A stretch of DNA of 64,000 nucleotides from JANRIG01 sp033765235 (GTDB lineage: Bacteria; Bacteroidota; Bacteroidia; Cytophagales; UBA9547): positions 47,682 through 111,681 of the forward strand of contig JANRIG010000027.1 of the NCBI GenBank assembly GCA_033765235.1, read 5' to 3'. Positions 53,127 to 61,261 of this stretch are shown piece by piece. A model generated the notes under the pieces. The model was not told the origin of the DNA. It was given only the letters and a program-made list of their open reading frames with translations, and did not search any database. A program made the translations under genes and the position numbers. How positions within the stretch are numbered: the first letter of the stretch is position 1; each line of letters starts with the position of its first letter.

Positions 53127-54533
53127 TTACTTATTTGCGTGAATTTCAACGCGACGGTTAGCGGCTCTTTGGTCAGGAGTTTTATTAGCAGCTTTAATAT
53201 CAGTGCTTCCATCTACGGGTCTTTCGGGTCCGTAACCAATGGCTGAAATACGATTAGCAGCTATTTTCTTTTTCACTAAATAAGCCTTGATGGCATTAGC
53301 TCTTTGTTGAGAAAGTTTTTTATTAGCAGCAGCATTACCTACATTGTCTGTATGCCCTTCTACTCTGATTTTTGCATCAGGATATTTAGTTAGCAATATA
53401 GCTAATTGGTCTAACTGAGGATAAGAAGTTCTTGCAATAGCAGCTTTACCTGTCAAGAAGTTGATTTTACGAGCAATTTGAGCTAATTCATCATCTTGGG
53501 GTACTTTAGCAGGGCAGCCCTTTTCTTCTACTACACCAGGAATATCGGGGCAAGCATCGTTTTTATCTATAATTTTATCACCATCTTTATCAGGACAACC
53601 TCTGAACTCAGCCAAGCCAGCTTCAGTGGGGCACTCATCATCTTTATCAGCAACACCATCACCATCTTTATCAGGGCAACCTTGCAAAGTAGCTAAACCA
53701 GCCTCATCAGGACAACTATCATTCTTATCAGCGATACCATCACCATCTTTATCAGGACAACCTTGTAGAGCTGCTAAACCAGCTTCGTCAGGACAAGCGT
53801 CTTCTTTATCAATGATTTTGTCACCATCTTTATCAGGGCAACCCTTGAACTCTGCCGTTCCAGCTTCTTCGGGGCAGCCATCTTCTGAATCTATAATACC
53901 ATCACTATCTTTATCAGGGCAACCTTGTAGCTCTTTTTTACCAGCTTCGTTGGGGCATTTATCTTTTTTATCAGGTATGCCGTCTCCATCTGTATCTACG
54001 GGCTTGGCTAAGCCAAAACGTAAGCCTGCACGATAATGTAAGTAATCATCAAAATCAAATACATAATTATAGCCTCCTTGTATGTTGAGGGCTACGGCTT
54101 CGTCAATCCAATAATTGATACCAACAGCCCCTTCAGCCATACCATAAGACTCTCTGCGGAGAACATTCACTCCACCACCCAAAGAGAGGTAAGGGTCAAA
54201 TTTCTTATCCGTAAGCGGGTGAAACTCTCCTGCCAAACTCGCTTGGAAACTTGCAGCAGCATTACCAGAGGTATAAACTCTTTCAGGAAATAATTGTCCA
54301 AAATTACGGATTTCTACGACCGCAAGCGAAGGAGCAACTTGTACCATTGGGTGCACTCTTTTGGTGGCTGTAATGTAAGCCCCCCAATTCCAGTCACTCA
54401 TACTTACAGACTTACCGAGGGGAACGCCAAAGTCAAAAGCGGTGCCACCCGCTCCCAAAGTCCAATCCGAACTTTGGGCATTGATGCCTAAAGCGGCTAT
54501 CATACTAAAAAATAGTAAACTTATTTTTCTCAT
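53127..54533 (-). CDS. OmpA-family outer-membrane protein with thrombospondin type 3 repeats
   Basis: A 468-residue cell-envelope protein. Signal peptide MRKISLLFFSMIAALGINAQ, then an OmpA-like beta-barrel to about residue 180 ending in YRAGLRFGLAKP. Six or seven calcium-binding TSP3 repeats of the form DxDGDGIxDxxDxCPxEAG follow at about 183-345. The C-terminal OmpA domain has VEGHTDNVGNAAANKKLSQQRANAIKAYLV and ISAIGYGPERP, which bind peptidoglycan. It should link outer membrane and cell wall, with the calcium-stiffened repeats spanning the periplasm. No partner genes lie nearby. Confidence 0.93.
   Translation of the reverse strand: MRKISLLFFSMIAALGINAQSSDWTLGAGGTAFDFGVPLGKSVSMSDWNWGAYITATKRVHPMVQVAPSLAVVEIRNFGQLFPERVYTSGNAAASFQASLAGEFHPLTDKKFDPYLSLGGGVNVLRRESYGMAEGAVGINYWIDEAVALNIQGGYNYVFDFDDYLHYRAGLRFGLAKPVDTDGDGIPDKKDKCPNEAGKKELQGCPDKDSDGIIDSEDGCPEEAGTAEFKGCPDKDGDKIIDKEDACPDEAGLAALQGCPDKDGDGIADKNDSCPDEAGLATLQGCPDKDGDGVADKDDECPTEAGLAEFRGCPDKDGDKIIDKNDACPDIPGVVEEKGCPAKVPQDDELAQIARKINFLTGKAAIARTSYPQLDQLAILLTKYPDAKIRVEGHTDNVGNAAANKKLSQQRANAIKAYLVKKKIAANRISAIGYGPERPVDGSTDIKAANKTPDQRAANRRVEIHANK
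53520..53990 (-). repeat. Tandem TSP3-coding repeats in the ompA-family gene
   Basis: Direct repeats of about 69-72 bp, each encoding a CPDKDGDxIxDKxDxCPDEAGxxxxxG unit. Copies at 53620-53690, 53690-53760 and 53760-53830 are the closest to each other at DNA level, suggesting recent duplication or exchange between units. Confidence 0.8.
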
Positions 54534-54624
54534 AAGGTTTCTTTTTTGTAAAATAAAAATACAAACTCAAGTGCAATATTAAGAAAATATTTTGTTTAAC
54601 CTACAAAAACTTTATTTTTCTATC

Positions 54625-55959
54625 TTATAGCATTCCTCTTGCTTTTATTTCCAAATATTTATTGATAGTATTGACTGTTAGTTGCTCTGGTTTGGTCAGA
54701 ATGGCTTGTATGCCATATTTCTGAAGTTCTTTTACGATAAGTTTTTTTTCAAAAGATAACTTCTCAGCGATGGTTTGATGGTAAATTCCTTCTAAGTTCT
54801 CTGCGGGGCTTTCTATAAATTGCTGTAGCTCTGTATTTTCAAAAATAATTACAATGAGTAAATGCTGAGTGGCTATTTTTCGGAGAAATTTAAGTTGGCG
54901 TTGTACTGAAGATAGAGATTCAAAGTTAGTGAAAAGTAACAAAAGGCTTCTTTGCTTAATTTTATGCTTTACACTCAAATAGAGTTTTTCAAAATTCGCT
55001 TCTTTGTAGGCTGTTTTTTGAAGGTAGAGCATTTCCAAAATCCTATTCATTTGCATAGAATCTTTATTAGCCGCCAAAACACTATCAATTTTGTGTCCAA
55101 AAGTTAGTAAACCTGCCTTATCATCTTTCAACATAGCAATTTTAGAGATTACCAAAGAAGCATTGATGGCATAATCTAATAAACTTAGCCCTTCAAAAGG
55201 CATTTTCATGGTTCTACCTTTATCTATCAGGCTATAAACTTGTTGGGAACGCTCATCTTGATAATGATTGACCATCAGGCTATTACGTCTTGCCGTAGCT
55301 TTCCAATTGATAGTGCGGACATCATCACCTTGCACGTACTCTTTTATCTGTTCAAATTCTCTGTTATTGCCTAAGCGTCTGATTTTTTTTATGCCCATCT
55401 CACTTAATCTGTTGGAAATAGCCATAATCTCATACCTACGGAGTTGCAAAAAAGAAGGGTATACAGGGATTGTAACATTTTCTGAAAAAATAAAACGCCT
55501 TGCTACAAGCCCCAACACTGAAGAAGCAAAGATATTGAGGCGACCAAAGTTATACTCTCCTCTTTTATTAGGGCGTAGGGTATAAATAATTTCTTTTTTT
55601 TCTTGAGGATTTAGAAAAGATTGTAGGAGAAAATCTCGCCTCTGAAATTGAAAAGGAAGTTCATCTATAATTTTTAGATAAAGAGGAAGGTTATACGAGT
55701 TTTTTATCTCAATGTGAATGGTGTTGTTATCACCATTTGAGAGCTTTTCCATCGTTTTTCGGTTACCTACTACTTTTCCTTTGGTATACAACAAAAGAAT
55801 ATCAGTGAGAATCAAGCCTATACTAACAAAGACACCTGCTTTCGCGATAGGAAGCAACCAAGGCATAGGGAAAGCAGCTGTTAGTAATAGGATGTTAGCG
55901 AAAAGGAGAAAAAAGAGCCTATTATTTAAGTAGAGACTTTTAAGCATTGGCTTTGACAA
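54625..55959 (-). CDS. DUF58 domain-containing membrane protein
   Basis: A 444-residue protein with two N-terminal membrane segments (about residues 12-29 and 35-56), then a beta-rich domain and a C-terminal DUF58 region with a degenerate von Willebrand A-like fold. Its signature is EQIKEYVQGDDVRTINWKATARRNSLMVNHYQDERSQQVYSLIDKGRTM. DUF58 proteins usually act with a MoxR ATPase and BatA-like proteins; none is adjacent here. It overlaps the NfeD gene upstream by 20 bp. Function unknown beyond the family. Confidence 0.88.
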   Translation of the reverse strand: MSKPMLKSLYLNNRLFFLLFANILLLTAAFPMPWLLPIAKAGVFVSIGLILTDILLLYTKGKVVGNRKTMEKLSNGDNNTIHIEIKNSYNLPLYLKIIDELPFQFQRRDFLLQSFLNPQEKKEIIYTLRPNKRGEYNFGRLNIFASSVLGLVARRFIFSENVTIPVYPSFLQLRRYEIMAISNRLSEMGIKKIRRLGNNREFEQIKEYVQGDDVRTINWKATARRNSLMVNHYQDERSQQVYSLIDKGRTMKMPFEGLSLLDYAINASLVISKIAMLKDDKAGLLTFGHKIDSVLAANKDSMQMNRILEMLYLQKTAYKEANFEKLYLSVKHKIKQRSLLLLFTNFESLSSVQRQLKFLRKIATQHLLIVIIFENTELQQFIESPAENLEGIYHQTIAEKLSFEKKLIVKELQKYGIQAILTKPEQLTVNTINKYLEIKARGML

Positions 55960-56410
55960 AGATTTCGTTACCTTTTATTTCCACAATAATGATGCTGGTA
56001 TCTGTGCTGATAAGTTCGCCATACGTTTGAACTTCCACGCGTTTCCCTTGAAACTCTCCTGTGCCTGCGGGACGCAGAGCAGATACAGCTTTTCCAATCA
56101 GACCAACTTCTAAGACTTCTAAATAGTTGGTTTCTAAGCGAGTATCATTGGTTGTACCAAGAGCAAAAAGTTTCCAAACCCCTTTTTTATAGCCGACATA
56201 GAATGTTAGAATGATAAGAAGTAGAGAGCCACCAGCTACTGATAAGCCTACGACACTACCAAAATCACGAAAGCTATACCAAACACCAACACTCATCATT
56301 GCAAAGCCTAAAAAGCCAACAAAGGTGGTACCAGGAATAAATAACACTTCAGCAACTATGAAAATAAGCCCAATCAGGAGAAGCACAATAATAATACTTA
56401 ATGCAGACAT
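55940..56410 (-). CDS. NfeD-family membrane protein, short form
   Basis: A 156-residue protein with three transmembrane segments (about 3-25, 30-48, 53-72) followed by a soluble OB-fold NfeD domain (LEVGLIGKAVSALRPAGTGEFQGKRVEVQTYGELISTDTSIIIVEIKGNEIFVKA in order). Short NfeD proteins usually pair with a stomatin/flotillin-like partner in membrane-quality control; no such gene is adjacent, and the 20-bp overlap with the DUF58 gene suggests a coupled unit instead. It lacks the ClpP-like protease domain of long NfeD. Confidence 0.88.
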   Translation of the reverse strand: MSALSIIIVLLLIGLIFIVAEVLFIPGTTFVGFLGFAMMSVGVWYSFRDFGSVVGLSVAGGSLLLIILTFYVGYKKGVWKLFALGTTNDTRLETNYLEVLEVGLIGKAVSALRPAGTGEFQGKRVEVQTYGELISTDTSIIIVEIKGNEIFVKANA

Positions 56411-56416
56411 ACGTAT

Positions 56417-57688
56417 TTAGTTTTCGGGTTTATAAAAATTGACAAGAATCATAGCGGCTCTCCATACATCTTCAAAAGAATTATAGAGGGGCACAGGAGC
56501 CATTCTTATTACGTTGGGTTCTCTCCAATCAGTAATTACCCCTTGGCTACTGAGGTATTGATGTAATTTTTTTCCATCTTTTTTTGCCAAAATAGAAAGC
56601 TGAGCCCCTCGTTCTTCAGGGTTTTTAGGCGTGATTATCTCTATATGCTCGTTAGCGTAGGTAAGCAAGAGTTCATAGAGAAAACCGCTAAGTTCTTTAC
56701 TTTTTTTGAGGAGTTTGGGCATTTGAGCCTCCGCAAATATCTCTAAAGAGGCTTGGTGAGCTGCCATTGCCAGAATAGGCTCGTTGGAAAGTTGCCAGCC
56801 ATCTGCACCGCTCATAGGTTTGAAGCCTTTTTTCATCAAAAATCTTTCCTCCTCTTTTTGCCCCCACCAACCACCAAATCGTTTAAGGTCTTTTGAGTGA
56901 TGTTTTTGATGAATAAACACGCCAGAAACCCCTCCAGGGCTAGAGTTTAGGTATTTGTAAGAGCACCAAGCAGCAAAATCTACGTTCCAATCATGCAAAG
57001 ATAAGCGAACATTGCCTATAGCATGAGCCAAATCAAAGCCTGCTATCGCCCCAACTTGGTGAGTTTTTTCTGTAATTTTTTGTAGATCAAATAATTGTCC
57101 GGTATAGTAATTTACGCCACCTAAGAAAACCAAAGCCAACTCTTCGCCTAATTGCTCAATAGTAGCTAAAATATCTTCTGTGCGTAAGGTATGCTCTCCA
57201 ATTCTTGGGCTAAGCTCCACAATATGCTCTTGGGGTATCAAGTTGCGTGTTTGGAGGTGTGTCTCTACAATATATTGGTCTGAGGGAAAAGCTCCCGCTT
57301 CCATCAGAATTTTCGTTCTTTTGCCCTTGGGCTCATAAAAGCTCACTAATAATAAATGGATATTACTGCTAAGATTATTCATAACAGTTATTTCACTTTC
57401 CTTTGCTTCTATAATGCTACTTAGCAGTGTTTTGAGGGGTAATCGGTACTTCCACCAAGGCTGTTTGCCTTCAAAATGTCCTTCCACACCAAACTTAGCC
57501 CATTTTTCTAGTTCTTCTTTGAGTAAATTAGGGGTACTTTTGGGTTGTAAACCCAGAGAGTTGCCACATAAATAAATAACCTCTTGATGATTTTGCTGAG
57601 GAATGAAAAAATAGTCCCTAAACTTGGCAAGTTCATCATTTTTATCCAAGTCCTGAGCAAATTGTAAAGTGTGTTGTTCTGTAAGCAT
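56417..57688 (-). CDS. kynU: Kynureninase
   Basis: A 423-residue PLP enzyme cleaving kynurenine to anthranilate and alanine in tryptophan degradation or NAD synthesis. YLCGNSLGLQPKSTPNLL, VMNNLSSNIHLLLVSFYEP, the cofactor Asp/His stretch GFDLAHAIGNVRLSLHDWNVDFAAWCSYKYLNSSPGG with the Schiff-base Lys in SYKYL, and GWWGQKEEERFLM are canonical. The length is normal. It starts an apparent reverse-strand unit kynU-NfeD-DUF58 with a 6-bp gap, and has a well-formed promoter. Other kynurenine-pathway genes are not in the window. Confidence 0.95.
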   Translation of the reverse strand: MLTEQHTLQFAQDLDKNDELAKFRDYFFIPQQNHQEVIYLCGNSLGLQPKSTPNLLKEELEKWAKFGVEGHFEGKQPWWKYRLPLKTLLSSIIEAKESEITVMNNLSSNIHLLLVSFYEPKGKRTKILMEAGAFPSDQYIVETHLQTRNLIPQEHIVELSPRIGEHTLRTEDILATIEQLGEELALVFLGGVNYYTGQLFDLQKITEKTHQVGAIAGFDLAHAIGNVRLSLHDWNVDFAAWCSYKYLNSSPGGVSGVFIHQKHHSKDLKRFGGWWGQKEEERFLMKKGFKPMSGADGWQLSNEPILAMAAHQASLEIFAEAQMPKLLKKSKELSGFLYELLLTYANEHIEIITPKNPEERGAQLSILAKKDGKKLHQYLSSQGVITDWREPNVIRMAPVPLYNSFEDVWRAAMILVNFYKPEN

Positions 57689-57707
57689 AAAAACCTAAGA
57701 TTTCTAA

Positions 57708-57739
57708 CAAATCTAAAAATTTGTTTGTTTTTGAGCAAA
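57708..57739 (-). promoter_or_regulatory. Promoter of kynU
   Basis: On the reverse strand TTTG is followed after 20 nt by TAGATTTG, matching both elements of the Bacteroidota consensus with normal spacing. The -7 box ends about 20 bp before the kynU ATG. This is the best two-element promoter match in the window. Confidence 0.65.
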
Positions 57740-57811
57740 AAAATCTTTTTTTTAATTTTATTTTTCTGCAACTTTACAAAACTATTGTGTCACTAAAATA
57801 CTATGTAGCCT

Positions 57812-58162
57812 ATGAAAAAGTATGCTTTACTTTTATTATTAGCTTCGGCTTGCGTTCCGATGAAGAAATATAACGCTCTAAAAGTGGGCTTTGATGAAAA
57901 AGAAGTAGAACTCACGGAAGCCAAAGCAACAATTTTTACGCTCAACAAGCAACTTGAAGAAGCTCAGGAAGAAAAAAATGCTTTAACAAAAGACCTCAGA
58001 AAACTCACTTCATCTGCTAAAGCCAATAAAAATCAGGAAGAAGAAATTGTAAAACTTGAGCGAAAAATAAAACACTTAGAAGAACAAATAGCTTTTTTGA
58101 AGAAAAAGAGTGAAAAAACTTCTACTACAAAAACTACCAAAAAACAAAAAACAGCTTATTAG
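57812..58162 (+). CDS. Coiled-coil lipoprotein of unknown function
   Basis: A 116-residue protein. The lipobox LASAC gives a mature N-terminal Cys at about residue 14. Residues 27-102 are a nearly continuous heptad coiled coil rich in Glu and Lys (KEVELTEAKATIFTLNKQLEEAQEEKNALTKDLRKL and onward). The tail is Lys/Thr rich. The start (CVPMKKYNALKVGFDEKE) resembles the N-terminal part of some Bacteroidota OmpA lipoproteins, but no OmpA domain follows. It could be a truncated relative or a small periplasmic spacer. It is followed after 20 bp by the propeller gene. Confidence 0.65.
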   Translation: MKKYALLLLLASACVPMKKYNALKVGFDEKEVELTEAKATIFTLNKQLEEAQEEKNALTKDLRKLTSSAKANKNQEEEIVKLERKIKHLEEQIAFLKKKSEKTSTTKTTKKQKTAY

Positions 58163-58182
58163 ATTTTTGCCTGACAACACCA

Positions 58183-60768
58183 ATGAGGTTCTACGCTGCT
58201 CTTATCTTTATATTCCTTTACCATTCTGCCATTTTAGCCCAAGTATATCCTTTCCGCTATTATGGTCTTAGGGAGGGCTTGCCCGAAGCAAGTGTCAGCG
58301 ATTTTTTGGAAGACCATAATGGTTTTCTTTGGATAGCCACGCAAGGGGGCTTGTGTAAATTTGATGGGAAACGCTTTCAAAATTACTCTACCACACAAGG
58401 TTTGCTTAATAACCTCGTGCGACAAGTGCTGGAAGATAAGAATTACAGAATCTGGGTGGCTACTCGGCAAGGTTTGGCTAAATTAAATGGTGAAAAGTTT
58501 GAAGTTTTTACAGAAAAACAAGGTCTGGTAGATAACGACATCAATACGATTATAGAAGACAAAAACGGCAATATTTGGTGTGCTACCAATGGTGGTTTGA
58601 GCAAGTTTGATGGTAAAAAATTTAGTAATTATACAGCTTTTCAGGGTTTGCCAAGTAATCAAATCCTAACTTTATATTTTGACCATAGAAATTTACTTTG
58701 GATAGGCACAGATAAAGGTTTGTGTAGCTTTGATGGAAAAACTTTTGAAATCGTTAAAGATGATATATTGCCCGAAGAAGAGTCGTTTCATAGTGTTTTT
58801 CAAGATAAAAAGCTTAATCTCTGGTTTGGAACTTCCAAAGGGCTATATCGGCTTAATAACCAAACAGGAAAGTATGAAAGTTTTGAAGAACAAATAGGAA
58901 ACTTGCAAATCAATGCGGGTTTTCAAGATAAAGATGGGGCTGTTTGGCTTGCTTCCGAAGAGGGCGTTTGGGTGCTCAAGGAAGATAAACTCAAAGAAAA
59001 AATTAGTATAAAAAATGGCTTGGCGAGTAATTCTGTAAATACTTTACTATTCGATAAAAATCAGAATATTTGGATTGGTACAAACATAGGAATTTCGCAA
59101 ATTAATAATAGAAGGTTTGTAGTTTTAGATGACCCTGCTGGCATAATTAAAAACTCTCTGATTACGGCAACCATAGAAGATGATAAAGGAAACGTGTGGA
59201 TAGGAACGAGCAACCATTTGGTATCATTTAAGGATAATAAATTTGGTATTGCCAGAGAAAATACGGGGGTAAGAAATTTATTTGTAGATAGCCAAAAAAA
59301 TCTATGGATTGGTACATTTGAAGAGGGAGCACTGAAATTTGACGGCACAAGCTATCAAAAATTTGATAATGAACAAGGGCTAAAAAATAATACAGTTTAT
59401 TGTATAGCTGAAGATGATGAAAAAAGAATATGGCTCGGTACAGACGCAGGTCTGGCAAGAATAAATAATGATGGAAAAATAACAACTTTTTCTGAAAACC
59501 AAGGTTTAGCCGATAATTACGTCCGTTGTGCCCTGAAAGACCAAAGTGGTACAATGTGGTTTGGAACTTATAGAGGTTTGAGTAAATTCAAAAACGGAAT
59601 TTTTGAAAATTTCACCACCAAAAACGGACTGGCTAATAACATTGTTCTTTCTATTACCGAAGATAAACAAGGCAATATTTGGGTTGCTACTGAGAATGGA
59701 TTGTGCCAAATGAAGCCTAAGGCTACTAGCAAACAAGAAAATTGCTTTACTTGCTATACAAAATTAGACGGACTTTCCTCGCAAAATCTTTGGGCTATTA
59801 CACAAGACGGCGAAGGAAATATATGGGTTGGGCATAGAAATGGCTTGGATAAATTTGATATAAAGACTAAAAATATCAAAAGTTACGGCTATATAGATGG
59901 TTTCATACCCATACAAACTTATCCGAATGCCCTTTATACCGATAAGCAAGGTAACATCTGGATTGGCACTTTCTCAGGATTGGTAAAATATTTCCCTTAT
60001 GAAGATGTTTTAAATACAAATCCTCCTATACTACATCTAACAGATGTTCGTCTGTTCAATAAAAAAACAAATTGGCTGAAATACAGCGATTTATTAGACC
60101 CTGATTTTTTTGTTCCGCTTAGCAGAGTATCAGGAGAAAATGCTGTGGAACTCTCTTATAGTGAAAATAGTATTTCTTTTGAGTTTGTTGGAGTACATTT
60201 TGTTGTTCCAGAGAAAATTCGCTACCAATACAAATTGGAAGGTTTTGATAAAGATTGGTCTGAAAAAGATGTAACCAATGTGGCTACTTACACCAATCTG
60301 CCACCTGGTAGTTATACTTTTTTGGTAAAAGCCTATAATAGTGATGGTATTGGGAGCGTGAAGCCTTTAGAGTTTAAATTTAAAATAGAATTGCCTTACT
60401 GGGAAAAATGGTGGTTTTATCTTGCCGAAATATCTTTCTTCTTGGTACTTATTACAATTTCACTTTATTTAGGGCTTACTCGTAGAAGTTCGCGTTATAC
60501 GCTCATTTTGGCTTTTACTACGCTTTTAATGATTTTTGAGTTTGTCAATGTGTATTTGGAAAATTTTATAGAGAGCTACACAGGAAATATTCCTATCTAC
60601 AAAGTAATTGCTAATGTACTTTTAGCAACAATGATTGCTCCTTTTGAACGAATGCTGAAAAACTTCCTGATACCACAGAAGCCGCAAGCTGATGAAGATA
60701 TCGCCAATCCAAAGCGTTTTAATAGGCAAGAATACGAAAAAAGTAACCCAGAAGACGATTTAGCGTAG
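58183..60768 (+). CDS. Two-component-regulator-type beta-propeller sensor without kinase domain
   Basis: An 861-residue exported membrane protein. A signal peptide (first about 19 residues, ending near AILAQ) leads into roughly 14 propeller blades at about residues 25-610, each with a D-x-x-G-x-[IVL]-W-x-[GA]-T-x-x-G-[LI] motif, as in hybrid two-component sensors. A Y_Y_Y domain follows (LEGFDKDWSEKDVTNVATYTNLPPGSYTFLVKAYN). The usual kinase module is missing. Instead there are about three transmembrane helices (about 744-766, 772-788, 802-822) and a short charged cytoplasmic tail. It may signal through a partner or serve as a surface ligand-binding protein; this is inference. Confidence 0.85.
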   Translation: MRFYAALIFIFLYHSAILAQVYPFRYYGLREGLPEASVSDFLEDHNGFLWIATQGGLCKFDGKRFQNYSTTQGLLNNLVRQVLEDKNYRIWVATRQGLAKLNGEKFEVFTEKQGLVDNDINTIIEDKNGNIWCATNGGLSKFDGKKFSNYTAFQGLPSNQILTLYFDHRNLLWIGTDKGLCSFDGKTFEIVKDDILPEEESFHSVFQDKKLNLWFGTSKGLYRLNNQTGKYESFEEQIGNLQINAGFQDKDGAVWLASEEGVWVLKEDKLKEKISIKNGLASNSVNTLLFDKNQNIWIGTNIGISQINNRRFVVLDDPAGIIKNSLITATIEDDKGNVWIGTSNHLVSFKDNKFGIARENTGVRNLFVDSQKNLWIGTFEEGALKFDGTSYQKFDNEQGLKNNTVYCIAEDDEKRIWLGTDAGLARINNDGKITTFSENQGLADNYVRCALKDQSGTMWFGTYRGLSKFKNGIFENFTTKNGLANNIVLSITEDKQGNIWVATENGLCQMKPKATSKQENCFTCYTKLDGLSSQNLWAITQDGEGNIWVGHRNGLDKFDIKTKNIKSYGYIDGFIPIQTYPNALYTDKQGNIWIGTFSGLVKYFPYEDVLNTNPPILHLTDVRLFNKKTNWLKYSDLLDPDFFVPLSRVSGENAVELSYSENSISFEFVGVHFVVPEKIRYQYKLEGFDKDWSEKDVTNVATYTNLPPGSYTFLVKAYNSDGIGSVKPLEFKFKIELPYWEKWWFYLAEISFFLVLITISLYLGLTRRSSRYTLILAFTTLLMIFEFVNVYLENFIESYTGNIPIYKVIANVLLATMIAPFERMLKNFLIPQKPQADEDIANPKRFNRQEYEKSNPEDDLA

Positions 60769-61257
60769 TTTTTTGGTATCTATTTGTTTGACTACCTCTT
60801 TTTTGTAAAAATAAATAAACTTAATGCTCTTCTCACTTTTATCTGAAGCTACTGTAAATATAAAATCCTGATTTTCAAGCTGTTGAAGATTGCTTTTAAC
60901 AACTTTTCCGTTTTCTATTTCGTAGGCACAAGCCTCTATAATTTGCCGAGTTTTGCCCTTATATTTTTCTATCTGCTCTTTTTTGCTTAGATCTATGGAC
61001 TCTATTTTTATTTTTTTCGCTTTTTCTAAGGAGTCTGTTTGTGCTTCCGAAAAACCCTGCTGATTAAGTAAAGATTGTATTTTTAGCCCTTCTTCATACA
61101 CCCACGCATTGATTTGCGTGGGTGTGAGTTTTTTTATTTTTTTATTTCTGATTTCTTCGGCTATTTCTTTGGTATCGTAGCCTTTATCTTTAGGATTAGG
61201 AACATTGCAAGATAATAGCAGCAAGGGGATTCCGAGAATAGCAAGTAAATTTTTCAT
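60760..61257 (-). CDS. Lipoprotein of unknown function
   Basis: A 165-residue protein with a lipoprotein signal (MKNLLAILGIPLLLLSC, lipobox LLSC). The mature part is Lys/Glu rich and mostly helical (EIAEEIRNKKIKKLTPTQINAWVYEEG), followed by a beta-containing C-terminal part (DFIFTVASDKSEKSIKFIYFYKKEVV). I do not recognise a family, although DUF3365-like arrangement is conceivable. Its 3' end overlaps the convergent propeller gene by 9 bp, and a terminator-like hairpin on the opposite strand lies within it. It is 4 bp downstream of pheT and probably cotranscribed. Confidence 0.6.
   Translation of the reverse strand: MKNLLAILGIPLLLLSCNVPNPKDKGYDTKEIAEEIRNKKIKKLTPTQINAWVYEEGLKIQSLLNQQGFSEAQTDSLEKAKKIKIESIDLSKKEQIEKYKGKTRQIIEACAYEIENGKVVKSNLQQLENQDFIFTVASDKSEKSIKFIYFYKKEVVKQIDTKKLR
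61098..61140 (+). terminator. Terminator-like hairpin on the forward strand inside the lipoprotein gene
   Basis: An 11-bp perfect stem (ACACCCACGCA / TGCGTGGGTGT) with loop TTGATT is followed on the forward strand by GAG and then a long T-rich tract. Orientation and T tract suit transcripts coming from the propeller gene 330 bp upstream, not the gene in which it lies. Confidence 0.6.
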
Positions 61258-61261
61258 TGTT

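Noticed and set aside
53496..54036. Open frames antisense to the TSP3 repeats (up to 136 codons)
   Set aside because: They arise from the repetitive coding of Asp/Gly/Lys units on the other strand and consist of SLSGQP-type low-complexity repeats.
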